DNA of 64,000 nt from Paraburkholderia eburnea (GTDB lineage Bacteria > Pseudomonadota > Gammaproteobacteria > Burkholderiales > Burkholderiaceae): positions 62,001 to 126,000 of the forward strand of contig NZ_PQGA01000005.1 of the NCBI RefSeq assembly GCF_002917095.1, read 5' to 3'. Shown here in pieces: positions 26,706-35,851 of this stretch. Below the pieces are notes generated by a model. That model did not search any database and was not told the DNA's origin. It saw only the letters and a list, made by a program, of their open reading frames with translations. Each line of letters starts with the position of its first letter. The first letter of the stretch is position 1. The position numbers were made by a program, and so were the translations under genes.

Positions 26706-29279
26706 TCAACGCAGCAACTGCGGCCGCAGCGCCGCGACCGACGCGAAGTAGGCGTCGAGCGCATCGGCCGAACACGCGCCCAGCGCGCCGAGGCGCTCGA
26801 TCCAGTCGGCTTCCGGCGGCCAGCGCCCCTCGACCATCGGCGGATAGATGCGCCGTCCGTACGCATGCAGTGCCTTCGCGCCGATATTGCCGCTCACGCC
26901 CAGCAGGCGATGCAGTGCCGTGTGCGTGGCCTCGATCTCTTTCGCATACGCGGCATGGGCAATCCCGGCCACGAGCGCGCGCAGTTGCGCGACGCCGTCG
27001 AGAAAGGTCTGATCGAGCATATCGAGCCCGACCAGTTCATCGAGATGCCGTTCGTCGAGCAACTCGTGTTCGTCGGTCGCCAGCGCATCGTTCGTGGCGT
27101 TCGCCGGAGATCCGGCCGCCGTCGGCGCATGCACGCGCGCCAGGTGGGTCATCAGCGACGCGTACAGCGTGGCGGCCTGCACCGGCTTCACGAGCACGTC
27201 GTTCATGCCCACGGCGATGCATTCCCGCACCGCTTCCATGTCCGATTGCGACGTAAGCGCGACGATCGGTGTCGTCGCGTAGCGGTCGCCGCGCGCGCGG
27301 ATCAACGCCGTCGCTTCCACGCCGCCCATGCCGGGCATGTTCATATCGATCACGATCGCGTCGATCGCCATATCCGATTGCAGGCAGGCCAGCACCGCCT
27401 GACCGTGGCCCGCTTCCAGCACGCGCGCGCCGCCGCGTTCGAGCACGGCCTTCGCGACCTGGCGGCTAAAGGCATCGTCGTCGGCGACGAGGATCGACTT
27501 GCCCAGCAGCCCGTCGAAGCCGCCGTACGCGCGCCGCCGTTTGCCGCTCGCGAACAGGGCTTCCAGCGCGACGATGAGTCCCATCGCGCCGCCCGATTTG
27601 CCGATCACGACGTCCATGCCGGCGCGGCGCGCGCGCACCTGCGCGACGTTGCCTTCCTCCACGGTGTAGCCCGCGATCGGCACACCCTGATTCGGATGCG
27701 CGTGGTTCGCGCGGATCTTTTCCGCGACCGCGTAGCCGTCGAGCACCGGCATGTTCACGTCGAGCAGCACGAGATCCGAAGGCTCCGACTCGCTGTCGCC
27801 CAGCATCGCCAGCGCCGTCTGGCCGTTGGTCGCCTCGCTCACCAGCGCGCCCAGACCGGCAAGCACGCGCCGTGTGCGGGTGCGATGATGGTCGTCGTCG
27901 TCGACGATGAGAATGCGCTTGCCCGCGAATACCGGCATCGCACGATCGAGAATCTCGCGCTCGTATTCGGCCACTTCCCGTTCGGGCACCGGCGGAAAGC
28001 GCAGCGTGAATTCCGTGAACTGCCCCGGCTCCGAGCGGCACTCGATACCGCCGCCGAACGCCTGCATCGCACGGCGGCAATACGCGAGGCCCAGTCCGGC
28101 CCCGCCCGACCCAACCGCCCCACCCGTGCCGCCCGTCTTGCCCGCGGTGCTGGTCGCGCCCATCGTGTGAAACGGGCTGAACACGTGCGGCAGAACCTCG
28201 GGCGGCACGCCCGCGCCGGTATCGCGCACGCTGACCGCGTGGCGCTCGATCGTCAGCGTGAGCGTGGCCGCCGGATGCGCGGCCATCTGATGCAACGCGT
28301 TCTTGATGAGATTGAACAGCGTGAAGAGATAGACGGTTTCATCGACGCGAAACGTGAAGTCCTCGCGCACGAGCAGGCGCACCTTGTTGCGCTCGGCGTC
28401 GTCGGCGAAACCGTACTCGTCGAGCGCCTTGCGCGTCGTGGCGGCCGCGCCAAGATAGGCGAAGCGCTCGGGACGAATCGCCTTCGCGCCCACTTCGTCG
28501 AGCATCATGGCAATCACGCGCAGACCGCGTTCGATCGACATCTTGCCCTGCGCCAGATGCCGGTTGAGCGAGGCCGCGTCCTGCGGCGAGATCATCGTCG
28601 CGCGATGCGCCTCGTGGGTGGCGGCCAGGGTTTCCTCGATGCTGTCGAGCACCTGTTTCAACTGGCTCAGCGGGTTGCGCATCTCGTGCACGATCGAGCC
28701 CGCGAGCGCCTGCAAGGCGCGATTCTTTTCGAAGAAGATGCGCCCTTTGCTGACGGCGTGGCTGAACGCCATGCTGCACAACACGACCACGGGCAGCAGC
28801 GCGAGGTTGGCTTGCGTGGCGGCCGTCAGCACGATCGGCGACGGCGAGGACAGCATCGCCGCCACCGAGCTAGTGGCCACACCGATGCCAAGACACGCGA
28901 TCAGCAAAAGCGGATTGTCGATGCAGAGCGCGAGGATGAAGATCATCATCACCTCGGTCATCATCCACATCGTGGAGAAGCCGTTTCTGATCGTGAGGAA
29001 GGTGCAGACGAACGGTAAAACGTAGATCAGGCACGCGTGCCAGTAAATCAGCAGGTACCGGTTGAAGCGTCGCGGCCAGCGCGCCTGAAAGATCAACGGG
29101 ATGCACACGAGCGCTGCGCTCAGGCGCAGGAACAGGTTGTCGTAGGGCTGGGGCAGCACCAAAGTCCACACGACGTAGTAGATGGGGTGACACAGGAGGC
29201 CGAGAATGCCTCCCCACCGGATCGCCAGACGGCTACGTTCCAGTATCTCCCCCATGCGCTCGCGCGACATCACTATCAA
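26706..29279 (-). CDS. CqsS/LqsS-like hybrid histidine kinase with two receivers and Hpt
   Basis: 857 aa. Residues about 20-175 hold six membrane helices, including HPIYYVVWTLVLPQPYDNLF, which resembles the sensor of Vibrio CqsS and Legionella LqsS, receptors for alpha-hydroxyketone autoinducers. The H-box is H198 (IVHEMRNPLSQL), N-box N327, G-boxes DTGAGVPP and GGAGLGL with a Gly-rich insert near 375-395. Receiver 1 (about 453-565) has D507, receiver 2 (about 594-710) has D645, and a C-terminal Hpt domain has H790 (ALHRLLGVSGNIGA). CqsS has a single receiver and no Hpt. No autoinducer synthase (CqsA/LqsA type) lies in the window. An in-frame later ATG (MSRERMG) is possible. Confidence 0.88.
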   Translation of the reverse strand: MIVMSRERMGEILERSRLAIRWGGILGLLCHPIYYVVWTLVLPQPYDNLFLRLSAALVCIPLIFQARWPRRFNRYLLIYWHACLIYVLPFVCTFLTIRNGFSTMWMMTEVMMIFILALCIDNPLLLIACLGIGVATSSVAAMLSSPSPIVLTAATQANLALLPVVVLCSMAFSHAVSKGRIFFEKNRALQALAGSIVHEMRNPLSQLKQVLDSIEETLAATHEAHRATMISPQDAASLNRHLAQGKMSIERGLRVIAMMLDEVGAKAIRPERFAYLGAAATTRKALDEYGFADDAERNKVRLLVREDFTFRVDETVYLFTLFNLIKNALHQMAAHPAATLTLTIERHAVSVRDTGAGVPPEVLPHVFSPFHTMGATSTAGKTGGTGGAVGSGGAGLGLAYCRRAMQAFGGGIECRSEPGQFTEFTLRFPPVPEREVAEYEREILDRAMPVFAGKRILIVDDDDHHRTRTRRVLAGLGALVSEATNGQTALAMLGDSESEPSDLVLLDVNMPVLDGYAVAEKIRANHAHPNQGVPIAGYTVEEGNVAQVRARRAGMDVVIGKSGGAMGLIVALEALFASGKRRRAYGGFDGLLGKSILVADDDAFSRQVAKAVLERGGARVLEAGHGQAVLACLQSDMAIDAIVIDMNMPGMGGVEATALIRARGDRYATTPIVALTSQSDMEAVRECIAVGMNDVLVKPVQAATLYASLMTHLARVHAPTAAGSPANATNDALATDEHELLDERHLDELVGLDMLDQTFLDGVAQLRALVAGIAHAAYAKEIEATHTALHRLLGVSGNIGAKALHAYGRRIYPPMVEGRWPPEADWIERLGALGACSADALDAYFASVAALRPQLLR

Positions 29280-29776
29280 GCCTCCAAGGTACTTTTTTTC
29301 GGTCCTGCCGGTTCAGGATCGCGGTCGTGCGCCGCCGCCAGTTCGATCGGCGAACCATTCCTGCCGTGGAACGGTCTGGCCGAAAACCCGTATTGCCTCA
29401 CAGGCCGTGCGCCCGGAAAACCGTCCAGACGGACGGACTGCCAATGCCGGATCGGATACGATCGATACCTGCCTGCCCTGCCGCATGCCCTTCAGCGAAG
29501 CCGCCGTGACAATGGCGTGACGAGAGCAGCCTGAACGGAAACCCGGCGTAGAGGCCGGGCCATGGGCAAAGCCCTCAATATATAGCGTCTTGCCGCGCGA
29601 AGCGAGTTCTGCGCGGACGCTCGCGAGAATGGCGCCGTCGAACTATGGCAACGGTGAGAACGGTGAGTAATGAGACGTCCTCCGACGTCGATCCCGACAC
29701 CGTGCCTGAAAAAGCACTTAATTTTGTTTATGCGCATTGAGCGCAGAGAAACCCGTTCCCCTGCGATCCCGCACAC
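29280..29776. other. 497 bp non-coding gap
   Basis: Upstream region of the hybrid kinase on one side and downstream of the gene at 29777 on the other. Small frames in it have no family features. A short GC-rich inverted repeat near 29543 (CCCGG and CCGGG) may form a small hairpin. Nothing else is seen. Confidence 0.4.
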
Positions 29777-30181
29777 CTAGACGTTGACCCGCGCCGACGC
29801 TTCCAGATGCATCTCGCCCTCGGCGATCATGCCCGCGGCGATCTCCAGCACTTCCGCCATCCGGCCAAGAATTTCGTCGTGCCACTCCATGCCGTCGTCA
29901 AGCAACGGCGGCTTCGCCAGATGCTCGATGAGCGAATTCGCGGTTTCGAGGAACGGCACCGCGCCGTGATAGCAGCGAACCGCGAGCATGGCCTCGTTCA
30001 CGGCATCCTTCAGCGCACTCTCATACGCGGTGTGCCCCGCCGCAGCCGATTGCGCCGCGTCGTGAAGCGCATCGATACGAGACGGCGCATGCGCCTCCAG
30101 TTCCCGCGCCCGGTTTTGCAGGCTGGCGTATTGCGCGCGCAGTGCGCTTTCACTTTGGTCCGGAGTCGACGATTCTTCCAT
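29777..30181 (-). CDS. Hypothetical helical protein
   Basis: 134 aa from the ATG at 30181 (MEESSTPDQSESALRAQ); the longer frame to 30292 adds a basic, non-conserved stretch and is less likely. The protein is predicted all-helical by eye, with a likely coiled coil in residues 10-50, a middle part with CYHGAVPFLETANSLIEHL and a C-terminal AEVLEIAAGMIAEGEMHLEA. No signal peptide. I do not recognise the family. Divergent from a MarR gene across 384 bp. Confidence 0.6.
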   Translation of the reverse strand: MEESSTPDQSESALRAQYASLQNRARELEAHAPSRIDALHDAAQSAAAGHTAYESALKDAVNEAMLAVRCYHGAVPFLETANSLIEHLAKPPLLDDGMEWHDEILGRMAEVLEIAAGMIAEGEMHLEASARVNV

Positions 30182-30565
30182 GGCTTGCAGATCAGTTATT
30201 CGATGGTGGCGCGCTATCTTACTGCGGAGTTCGTGCCGTCCGGTCGTTCTGTTTTGCCGACGCGTCGAGATCCGGTTGCGAGGTGACGGCAAAATCGGGC
30301 AGATCGCAGGCCGAATGTCTGAAAAAGCGGTTGCCGCGCGCGCAGCGCACGGCTAATCTTGTCGCGTTCTCACACGCTGCATCCGCGAGGCCGCGCCCAG
30401 AGTCAGCCTGCCGGATGATGCGGAGAATGGCTGCTCGCATTCTGTTGCGCCCGCAACGACATAGACCATGGAGACAGGGCAGCGTGCTTGCTCGCCACTC
30501 CTGCGTGGTAACCTCCTGGCGGCCGGCCATCGCCCTGTTCGCCGGCCAGGCAATCAGGAACGCAT
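30182..30565. other. Divergent 384 bp spacer
   Basis: Lies between the helical hypothetical gene and the MarR gene. No coding signature or clear repeat was found; it presumably holds promoters for both. Confidence 0.35.
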
Positions 30566-30952
30566 ATGAACAAGCACGATCTCGAAGCCATGTCGGCCTT
30601 CCGTTACGACCTGCGCAGATTCCTGCGCGCCTCGGAAGAGATCGCCAACGCCGCCGGAATCACGACGCTGCAATATCAGTTGCTGCTGCACGTCTGCGGC
30701 TTCTCCGACCGCAAATGGGCGACCGTGGGCGAGCTTGCCGAGCGCCTGCAAGCGGCGCCCAACGGCACGGCGGCGCTCGTGTCGCGCTGCGAATCGGCGG
30801 GACTCGTGCTGCGCAAACCCGATCCCGCTGACCGTCGCCAGGTACAGGTCCACCTCACGCCCAAGGGCGAATCCTTCCTGCTCGAACTCGCGGCCCAGCA
30901 CAAGGCGCTCTACGGCGCGTTCCACTGGGTCTTCGGCGAACACACCGGATAG
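30566..30952 (+). CDS. MarR-family transcriptional regulator
   Basis: 128 aa winged-helix protein. The helices AAGITTLQYQLLLHVCGF, VGELAERLQAAPNGTAALVS and the wing with KPDPADRRQVQVHLTPKG (the DxRxxxxxLT signature) are typical of MarR. Such dimers respond to phenolic or oxidative signals. It ends 77 bp before the CLC gene on the same strand and may control it; no palindrome stands out in the gap. Confidence 0.9.
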   Translation: MNKHDLEAMSAFRYDLRRFLRASEEIANAAGITTLQYQLLLHVCGFSDRKWATVGELAERLQAAPNGTAALVSRCESAGLVLRKPDPADRRQVQVHLTPKGESFLLELAAQHKALYGAFHWVFGEHTG

Positions 30953-31029
30953 CGCTTGCGCGGAATTTCACGGGTGCCAATACGGTTTATGTCACAATAT
31001 GCCATAAACCGCATTTCCCTCCCGCATCC

Positions 31030-32337
31030 ATGCGAATTCTGACCCTCATTGATCGTCGCGCGATTCTGCGCAACCAGCGGCGCTGGCTGTATTTCGGCAT
31101 GTTCTGGCTTGGTGCGGTCGCGACGGGTCTCGTGGCGGTGCTCTATGCACGGCTCATCGACTTCGGCTTCGACCTGTTCCAGCGCATGACCGCGCACGCC
31201 GCGTGGCTGCCGCTCATCGTCACGCCGGCGGTCGCGGCGCTGGGCGTCTGGCTCACGCGCCGATGGTTTCCGGGTTCGGAAGGCAGCGGCATTCCACAGG
31301 TTATCGCCACGCTGCACGACGTGCGCACGCTCGGCCCGCGTCTGCTCACGCTGCGCATCCTCGTCGGCAAAATCGCCCTGTCGTTTCTGGCGATTCTCGG
31401 TGGTTTCACGATCGGCCGCGAGGGTCCGACGATCCATGTGGGCGCCGCCCTGATGTTCAGTTTGCGGCGCTTTTATCCGGCGCGCTTGCGCAGCATCTAC
31501 GGCGTCGGCCTCGAACACAAGCTCGCGCTGGCGGGCGCGGCGGCAGGTCTTTCGGCTGCGTTCAACGCACCGCTTGCGGGCGTCGTGTTCGCCATCGAGG
31601 AACTCACGCGCAGCTTCGAGCAGCGCACGAGCGGCGTGCTGATTACAGCGATCATCTTCGCGGGCGTGGTGTCGCTCGCGCTGCAAGGCAATTACGTTTA
31701 TTTCGGCACCATCGCCATCGACGGGCATTTTCCCGATCTGCTTTTCGCGGCGGTGCTGCTCGTCGGCGTGCTCACGGGGATTGCGGGCGGGATATTCTGC
31801 TGGCTGCTGCTCAATACCGCACGCTGGATGCCGGCGCGGCTGCTTTCGTTGCGCTCGCAACGGCCAGTTGCATTCGGCGCGGCGTGTGGACTTTTTATCG
31901 CCGTGATCGGCGTGGCCAGCGGCGGCCATCTGTTCGGCAGCGGTTACGCCGAGGCGCGCAACATGCTCGAAGGGCATTCGCAGCTCGGCGTGGCTTATCC
32001 GCTCTTCAAGATGGCGTCGATGGTCGGGTCGTATCTGCCGGGCACGCCGGGCGGTCTGTTCGCGCCGTCGCTGGCGATTGGCGCGGGCATCGGCAATGCC
32101 CTGCATATGGTGTTCGGGCAGATGCAGTTGCCGATGCTGATCGCGCTCGGCATGGTGGGCTATCTCGCCGCCGTCACGCAAAGCCCGATCACGGCCTTCG
32201 TCATCGTCATCGAAATGATCAATGGGCACGCCCTGGTGCTCTCGCTGATGGCCACCGCGCTGATTGCCAGTCAGGTGTCGAAGCTGTTCGCGCCGCCGCT
32301 TTATGAAGCGCTGGCGCAGCGCTATCTGCGCAATTGA
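31030..32337 (+). CDS. CLC-family chloride channel or H+/Cl- antiporter
   Basis: 435 aa. The three chloride-filter motifs are visible: GSGIP (85-89), GREGP (129-133, with gating Glu E131) and GGLFAPSLAIGA near residue 340. The internal proton glutamate position is FAIEEL (E190/E191), which favours H+/Cl- exchange over a passive channel. No C-terminal CBS domain is present. Length fits bacterial ClcA/ClcB. Confidence 0.92.
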   Translation: MRILTLIDRRAILRNQRRWLYFGMFWLGAVATGLVAVLYARLIDFGFDLFQRMTAHAAWLPLIVTPAVAALGVWLTRRWFPGSEGSGIPQVIATLHDVRTLGPRLLTLRILVGKIALSFLAILGGFTIGREGPTIHVGAALMFSLRRFYPARLRSIYGVGLEHKLALAGAAAGLSAAFNAPLAGVVFAIEELTRSFEQRTSGVLITAIIFAGVVSLALQGNYVYFGTIAIDGHFPDLLFAAVLLVGVLTGIAGGIFCWLLLNTARWMPARLLSLRSQRPVAFGAACGLFIAVIGVASGGHLFGSGYAEARNMLEGHSQLGVAYPLFKMASMVGSYLPGTPGGLFAPSLAIGAGIGNALHMVFGQMQLPMLIALGMVGYLAAVTQSPITAFVIVIEMINGHALVLSLMATALIASQVSKLFAPPLYEALAQRYLRN

Positions 32338-32439
32338 AGACCGCGATGCGGTAATGCACCTTGAACGCGCGACGTTTGAGCGCCGTCTGGAACTGCCCGT
32401 AGCGGTCGTTGGCGAAGCGCACCGGGCGGCCGTCGAGCG

Positions 32440-32593
32440 CGGCAGCTCGACCTTGATGACGCTCGCACCGAATTCGGCGAGCATTTTCCCGGCGAACGGG
32501 CCCCGCGATCAGTTGCCAAAGTTCCAGAACGCGGATTCCCGAAAGGGGTCGTGACGTGATTGTCTCCAGGCTGGTTTTGACTCTGGACGTCAT
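32440..32593 (-). pseudogene. N-terminal fragment of a CaiB/BaiF CoA-transferase, frameshifted
   Basis: Minus-strand translation gives RPLSGIRVLELWQLIAGP in one frame and then FAGKMLAEFGASVIKVELP in the next, which together match the conserved start of class III CoA-transferases. One extra base in the run near 32498-32504 breaks the frame. The rest of the gene is gone; the following ~100 bp towards 32340 have a codon-like pattern but I do not recognise them. Confidence 0.75.
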
Positions 32594-32661
32594 CATGGGC
32601 GCGATCGGGCGCTTTGATAATCGATGGCTGCTCAGCATGCGCTTGCGCGCCATAAAAACAA

Positions 32662-32682
32662 AAAAGGCCCGACGGGCCTTTT
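32662..32682. terminator. Bidirectional rho-independent terminator
   Basis: AAAAGGCCC (32662-32670), loop GAC, GGGCCTTTT (32674-32682). A-rich sequence before it gives a T-tract on the minus strand, so it chiefly ends the small gene at 32705. Confidence 0.85.
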
Positions 32683-32704
32683 CGTTTCGACAGGATCGGC
32701 GCAA

Positions 32705-32950
32705 TCACGCCGCAGCGGGATGCGCTGTGTGCCAATCGTCGATCAACTGACGCGCCTTATGCTCCACCATGCTCACGACCATCAGCACGTCGATCTTGAG
32801 CTTGGGAAACTCGAGTTCGACGGCAGGCAGCGTCACGTCGCGCACTTCGCCTTCGACGCCGTTGATATCCGCGCGGCACAGCCATTGCGTATCCGTCGCG
32901 TCCGCTTTCGTATCGACATTGATTTGAAAGCCTCGGTATTCGATTGCCAT
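32705..32950 (-). CDS. Small conserved hypothetical protein
   Basis: 81 aa, starting MAIEYRGFQINVDTKADATD. It seems to be a beta-rich N-terminal half (QWLCRADINGVEGEVRDV) followed by an amphipathic helix (MVEHKARQLIDDWHTAH). No signal peptide or membrane helix. I do not know its function. It has its own terminator, which supports its being real. Confidence 0.7.
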   Translation of the reverse strand: MAIEYRGFQINVDTKADATDTQWLCRADINGVEGEVRDVTLPAVELEFPKLKIDVLMVVSMVEHKARQLIDDWHTAHPAAA

Positions 32951-33081
32951 TTAGTTCTCCGTCACCTGACGAAACGTAAGCATCACTCGTTGCTGCATTG
33001 CAACGACCTCTGCAAATATAGCACTGCTCTGCACTACGTTCAGTCTAGTGGGCAAACGTAAATCCGGCGCGGCCGACGCCA

Positions 33082-34719
33082 TCAGAATCCCGCAGCCAGA
33101 CCATCGCGACGCGTATCGCTGGCCGCAACGTAACCACGCTCGGGGTCGTCGCGATCGAGTTTCCAGATGAACTGGCCGGAACCGAAATCCATATACGGAT
33201 CGTCGATACCCTTGATTTCATGGCCTCGCGCTTCAAGCGCCTGCGCCGTTTGCGGATCGAAAGTCGATTCGATATCGAGCGTGAAATCGCGGTTTACCTT
33301 CCAGCGCGGCGCATCGCACGCGGCTTGCGGCTGCTGGCCATAGTCGAGCATGCGCACGACGCTCTGTAGATGACCTTGCGGCTGCATATCGCCGCCCATC
33401 ACGCCAAAACTCATCACCGCCTCGTCGCGGCCATCGACCTGCTGCGTCAGGAAAGCCGGAATGATCGTATGGAACGGGCGCTTGCCGCCTTCAACCACAT
33501 TCGGCGATGCCGGGTCCATCGAAAATCCGCAGCCACGGTTTTGCATGGCGATGCCCGTTCCCGGCACGACCACACCGGACCCGAAGCCCATATAGTTCGA
33601 CTGGATGAAACTCACCATCATGCCGCGCTCATCGGCAGCCGAGAGGTAAATCGTGCCGCCGGATCGCGGCATGCCAAAGTCGAATGGCGTCGCGCGTTTC
33701 GGATCGATCAGCTTCGCGCGCGCCTTCAGATACGTGTCGTCGAGCATCTGCTCAGGCGTCACTTCCATCGATTTCGGATCGGAAACATAGCGATAAACGT
33801 CGGCAAACGCGAGCTTCATCGCTTCGATCTGGAGATGCTGCGATTCGATGCCGTCGCACGGCAACGAGGCCATGTCGAATTGCTCCAGGAGGCCGAGCGC
33901 GATGAGCGCGGCGATGCCCTGCCCGTTCGGCGGGATTTCGTGCACGCGATAGCCGCGATAGGCCTTTGAAATCGGCTCGACCCACTCTGCGCGATAGTTG
34001 CGCAGGTCGTCGAGCGTGAGCGCCGCGCCGCCTTCACGGGCAAACGCCGCGATACGCTCCGCGATCTCGCCTTCGTAATAGGCGCGCGGCCCGAGTTCCG
34101 CGAGCCGCCGCAAGGTCGCCGCATGGCCCGGCAGACGGACGTGTTCGCTCACCTCCGGCGCGCGGCCGCGCGGCATGAACGTCCCGGCAAAACCGGGCTG
34201 ATCGTGCAGTTCGGGGATAGCGGCCTGCCACTTGCGCGCGACGATGCTGGCCACCGCATACCCACGCTCGGCAATCTCGATCGCGGGGGCCATCAGATCC
34301 GCGAACGGCAGCGAGCCGAACTTCGCGTGCAGCGCTTCCCAACCGGCGATCACGCCCGGCACCGTGACCGTGTCCCAGCCGCGTTTGGGCTGTCTGGCCA
34401 GGCCGTTTTCTTCGCCGTGCTTGCGGCGGAAATAGTCGAGGTTCCAGGCCGCAGGCGCGCAGCCCGATGCGTTCAAGCCGTGCAGGCGCTCGCCATCCCA
34501 GACCAGTGCGAAGGCATCGCCGCCCAGACCGCATGAGACCGGTTCGACCACCGTGATGGCCGCCGCCGCCGCGATTGCGGCATCGACGGCATTGCCGCCC
34601 TTCCAGAGCATGCGCAGGCCCGCCTGGGCGGCCAGCGGATGCGAAGTCGAGACGACGTTGCGCGCGAACACCGGCAAACGCGGTGTCGGATAGGGGTTGT
34701 GCCAGTTAAAGCGTGTCAT
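33082..34719 (-). CDS. Gamma-glutamyltransferase-family protein (cytoplasmic)
   Basis: 545 aa from the ATG at 34719 (MTRFNWHNPYPTPRLP); a start at 34767 adds 16 residues unlike the family. It is an Ntn-hydrolase that should cleave itself before the Thr in SGGTIYLSAADERG (T356 from this start). GGNAVDAAIAAAAAITVVEP, GLGGDAFALVWD and PPNGQGIAALIALG are GGT signatures. It lacks a signal peptide, unlike periplasmic Ggt, and resembles YwrD-like members of unsettled substrate. The gene is divergent from a LysR regulator 156 bp away. Confidence 0.9.
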   Translation of the reverse strand: MTRFNWHNPYPTPRLPVFARNVVSTSHPLAAQAGLRMLWKGGNAVDAAIAAAAAITVVEPVSCGLGGDAFALVWDGERLHGLNASGCAPAAWNLDYFRRKHGEENGLARQPKRGWDTVTVPGVIAGWEALHAKFGSLPFADLMAPAIEIAERGYAVASIVARKWQAAIPELHDQPGFAGTFMPRGRAPEVSEHVRLPGHAATLRRLAELGPRAYYEGEIAERIAAFAREGGAALTLDDLRNYRAEWVEPISKAYRGYRVHEIPPNGQGIAALIALGLLEQFDMASLPCDGIESQHLQIEAMKLAFADVYRYVSDPKSMEVTPEQMLDDTYLKARAKLIDPKRATPFDFGMPRSGGTIYLSAADERGMMVSFIQSNYMGFGSGVVVPGTGIAMQNRGCGFSMDPASPNVVEGGKRPFHTIIPAFLTQQVDGRDEAVMSFGVMGGDMQPQGHLQSVVRMLDYGQQPQAACDAPRWKVNRDFTLDIESTFDPQTAQALEARGHEIKGIDDPYMDFGSGQFIWKLDRDDPERGYVAASDTRRDGLAAGF

Positions 34720-34835
34720 GACGGTATCGATGAATGGTCGGAACACGGCGCCGCGCGAGGTAAGCACGAAATAGCCGCCAGGCAGGCGCGTCGGTCAGGT
34801 CAACATAGCGATTATCTTGAAGGCCGACGCAAAAA

Positions 34836-34852
34836 AACATTAATATTTTGTT
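34836..34852. promoter_or_regulatory. Imperfect palindrome, possible LysR site
   Basis: AACATTAATATTTTGTT has matching ends (AACA and TGTT) in the very AT-rich spacer between the GGT gene and the LysR gene, 24 bp before the LysR start. It fits the loose T-N11-A rule. Confidence 0.35.
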
Positions 34853-34875
34853 TTCGATACTTAAATTTTTCTCCC

Positions 34876-35739
34876 ATGCTCTCCCTGCGAATGCTGCGCA
34901 CCTTGCGGGCCGTCGCGCGTAGCGGCTCGTTTGCCCTCGCGGCGCAAAACACTGCGCTCACGCAGGCGGCCGTCAGCCTGCAGATGCGCGGACTCGAAGA
35001 AGCGCTGGAACGCCAGTTGTTCGATCGCCGTGCGCGTCAGGTGGCGTTCACGCGTGAAGGAGAGGAAATCTGCGCGAAGGTCGAGCGCATTCTCGAACTG
35101 ATCGACGAACTGCCGGCCAGCGCCGACGACACCTTGCAAGGCTCGGTCATCATCGGCGCGGTGGTGTCCGTGATCGGCGCGCTATCGCTGGCCGTCGCGC
35201 ACCTCAAGACCGGCCATCCCGAACTGGAAGTGCGTCTGACCTCCGCCCGCTCCGCCGAACTCGCCGAGATGGTGCAGACGGGCGAAGTCGATGTCGCCGT
35301 GGTGGTCGGCAATGCGGACGGCGCGCTGCACGAATCGCTCGCGTGGACGCCGCTCTACGAAGAGCCGCTCATGCTCGTAACGAGCCGCGCGACGAAAGGC
35401 AACGACGCGCGGCGCATCCTGCGCGAGCGCAACTTCCTGCGCTTCGATCGGCGCGTGCCCACCGGCGCCGTGATCGATGAGGCGCTGCGTATGCTCGGCA
35501 TCAAGCCGCAGGAATATCTCGAACTCAACTCGATCGAAACGATCGTCTCGCTCGTGCGCAACGACGTCGGCGTGAGCGTGCTGCCCGTGCTTCACAACGG
35601 AAATTGGCGCGACGATCCGAATCTGAAGCTCGTCGAATTAAATCGGCCACCGTTTCTGCGAACGGTCGGCATGATTCATCGTAAGTCGAACCGGCGCACG
35701 GTCCTCTTCAATACGCTTGCACAGATGCTGCGCGAATGA
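34876..35739 (+). CDS. LysR-family transcriptional regulator
   Basis: 287 aa from the ATG at 34876; 79 upstream codons in frame lie inside the divergent gene and are not used. The N-terminal helix-turn-helix is MLRTLRAVARSGSFALAAQN and TQAAVSLQMRGLEEALERQL; the rest is the periplasmic-binding-like effector domain. Probably controls the divergent gamma-glutamyltransferase gene. The effector is unknown. Confidence 0.92.
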   Translation: MLSLRMLRTLRAVARSGSFALAAQNTALTQAAVSLQMRGLEEALERQLFDRRARQVAFTREGEEICAKVERILELIDELPASADDTLQGSVIIGAVVSVIGALSLAVAHLKTGHPELEVRLTSARSAELAEMVQTGEVDVAVVVGNADGALHESLAWTPLYEEPLMLVTSRATKGNDARRILRERNFLRFDRRVPTGAVIDEALRMLGIKPQEYLELNSIETIVSLVRNDVGVSVLPVLHNGNWRDDPNLKLVELNRPPFLRTVGMIHRKSNRRTVLFNTLAQMLRE

Positions 35740-35851
35740 TGCGCGCACGCACTCGCACAAAGGCCGCGGGCATTCGCGTGCTGACGCCAGTCTCTGCGCG
35801 AACGGCGTCACGGGACGCTCCGACTCTGCTCGCTGTTTCCGGACATCCGCT

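Noticed and set aside
26865..29018. Long open frame on the plus strand over the hybrid kinase
   Set aside because: It is antisense to a convincing kinase gene and is Arg/His-rich, as GC-rich shadow frames are.
29280..29776. Small genes in the gap before the hybrid kinase
   Set aside because: Frames are short, lack ribosome-binding sites and have no recognisable features.
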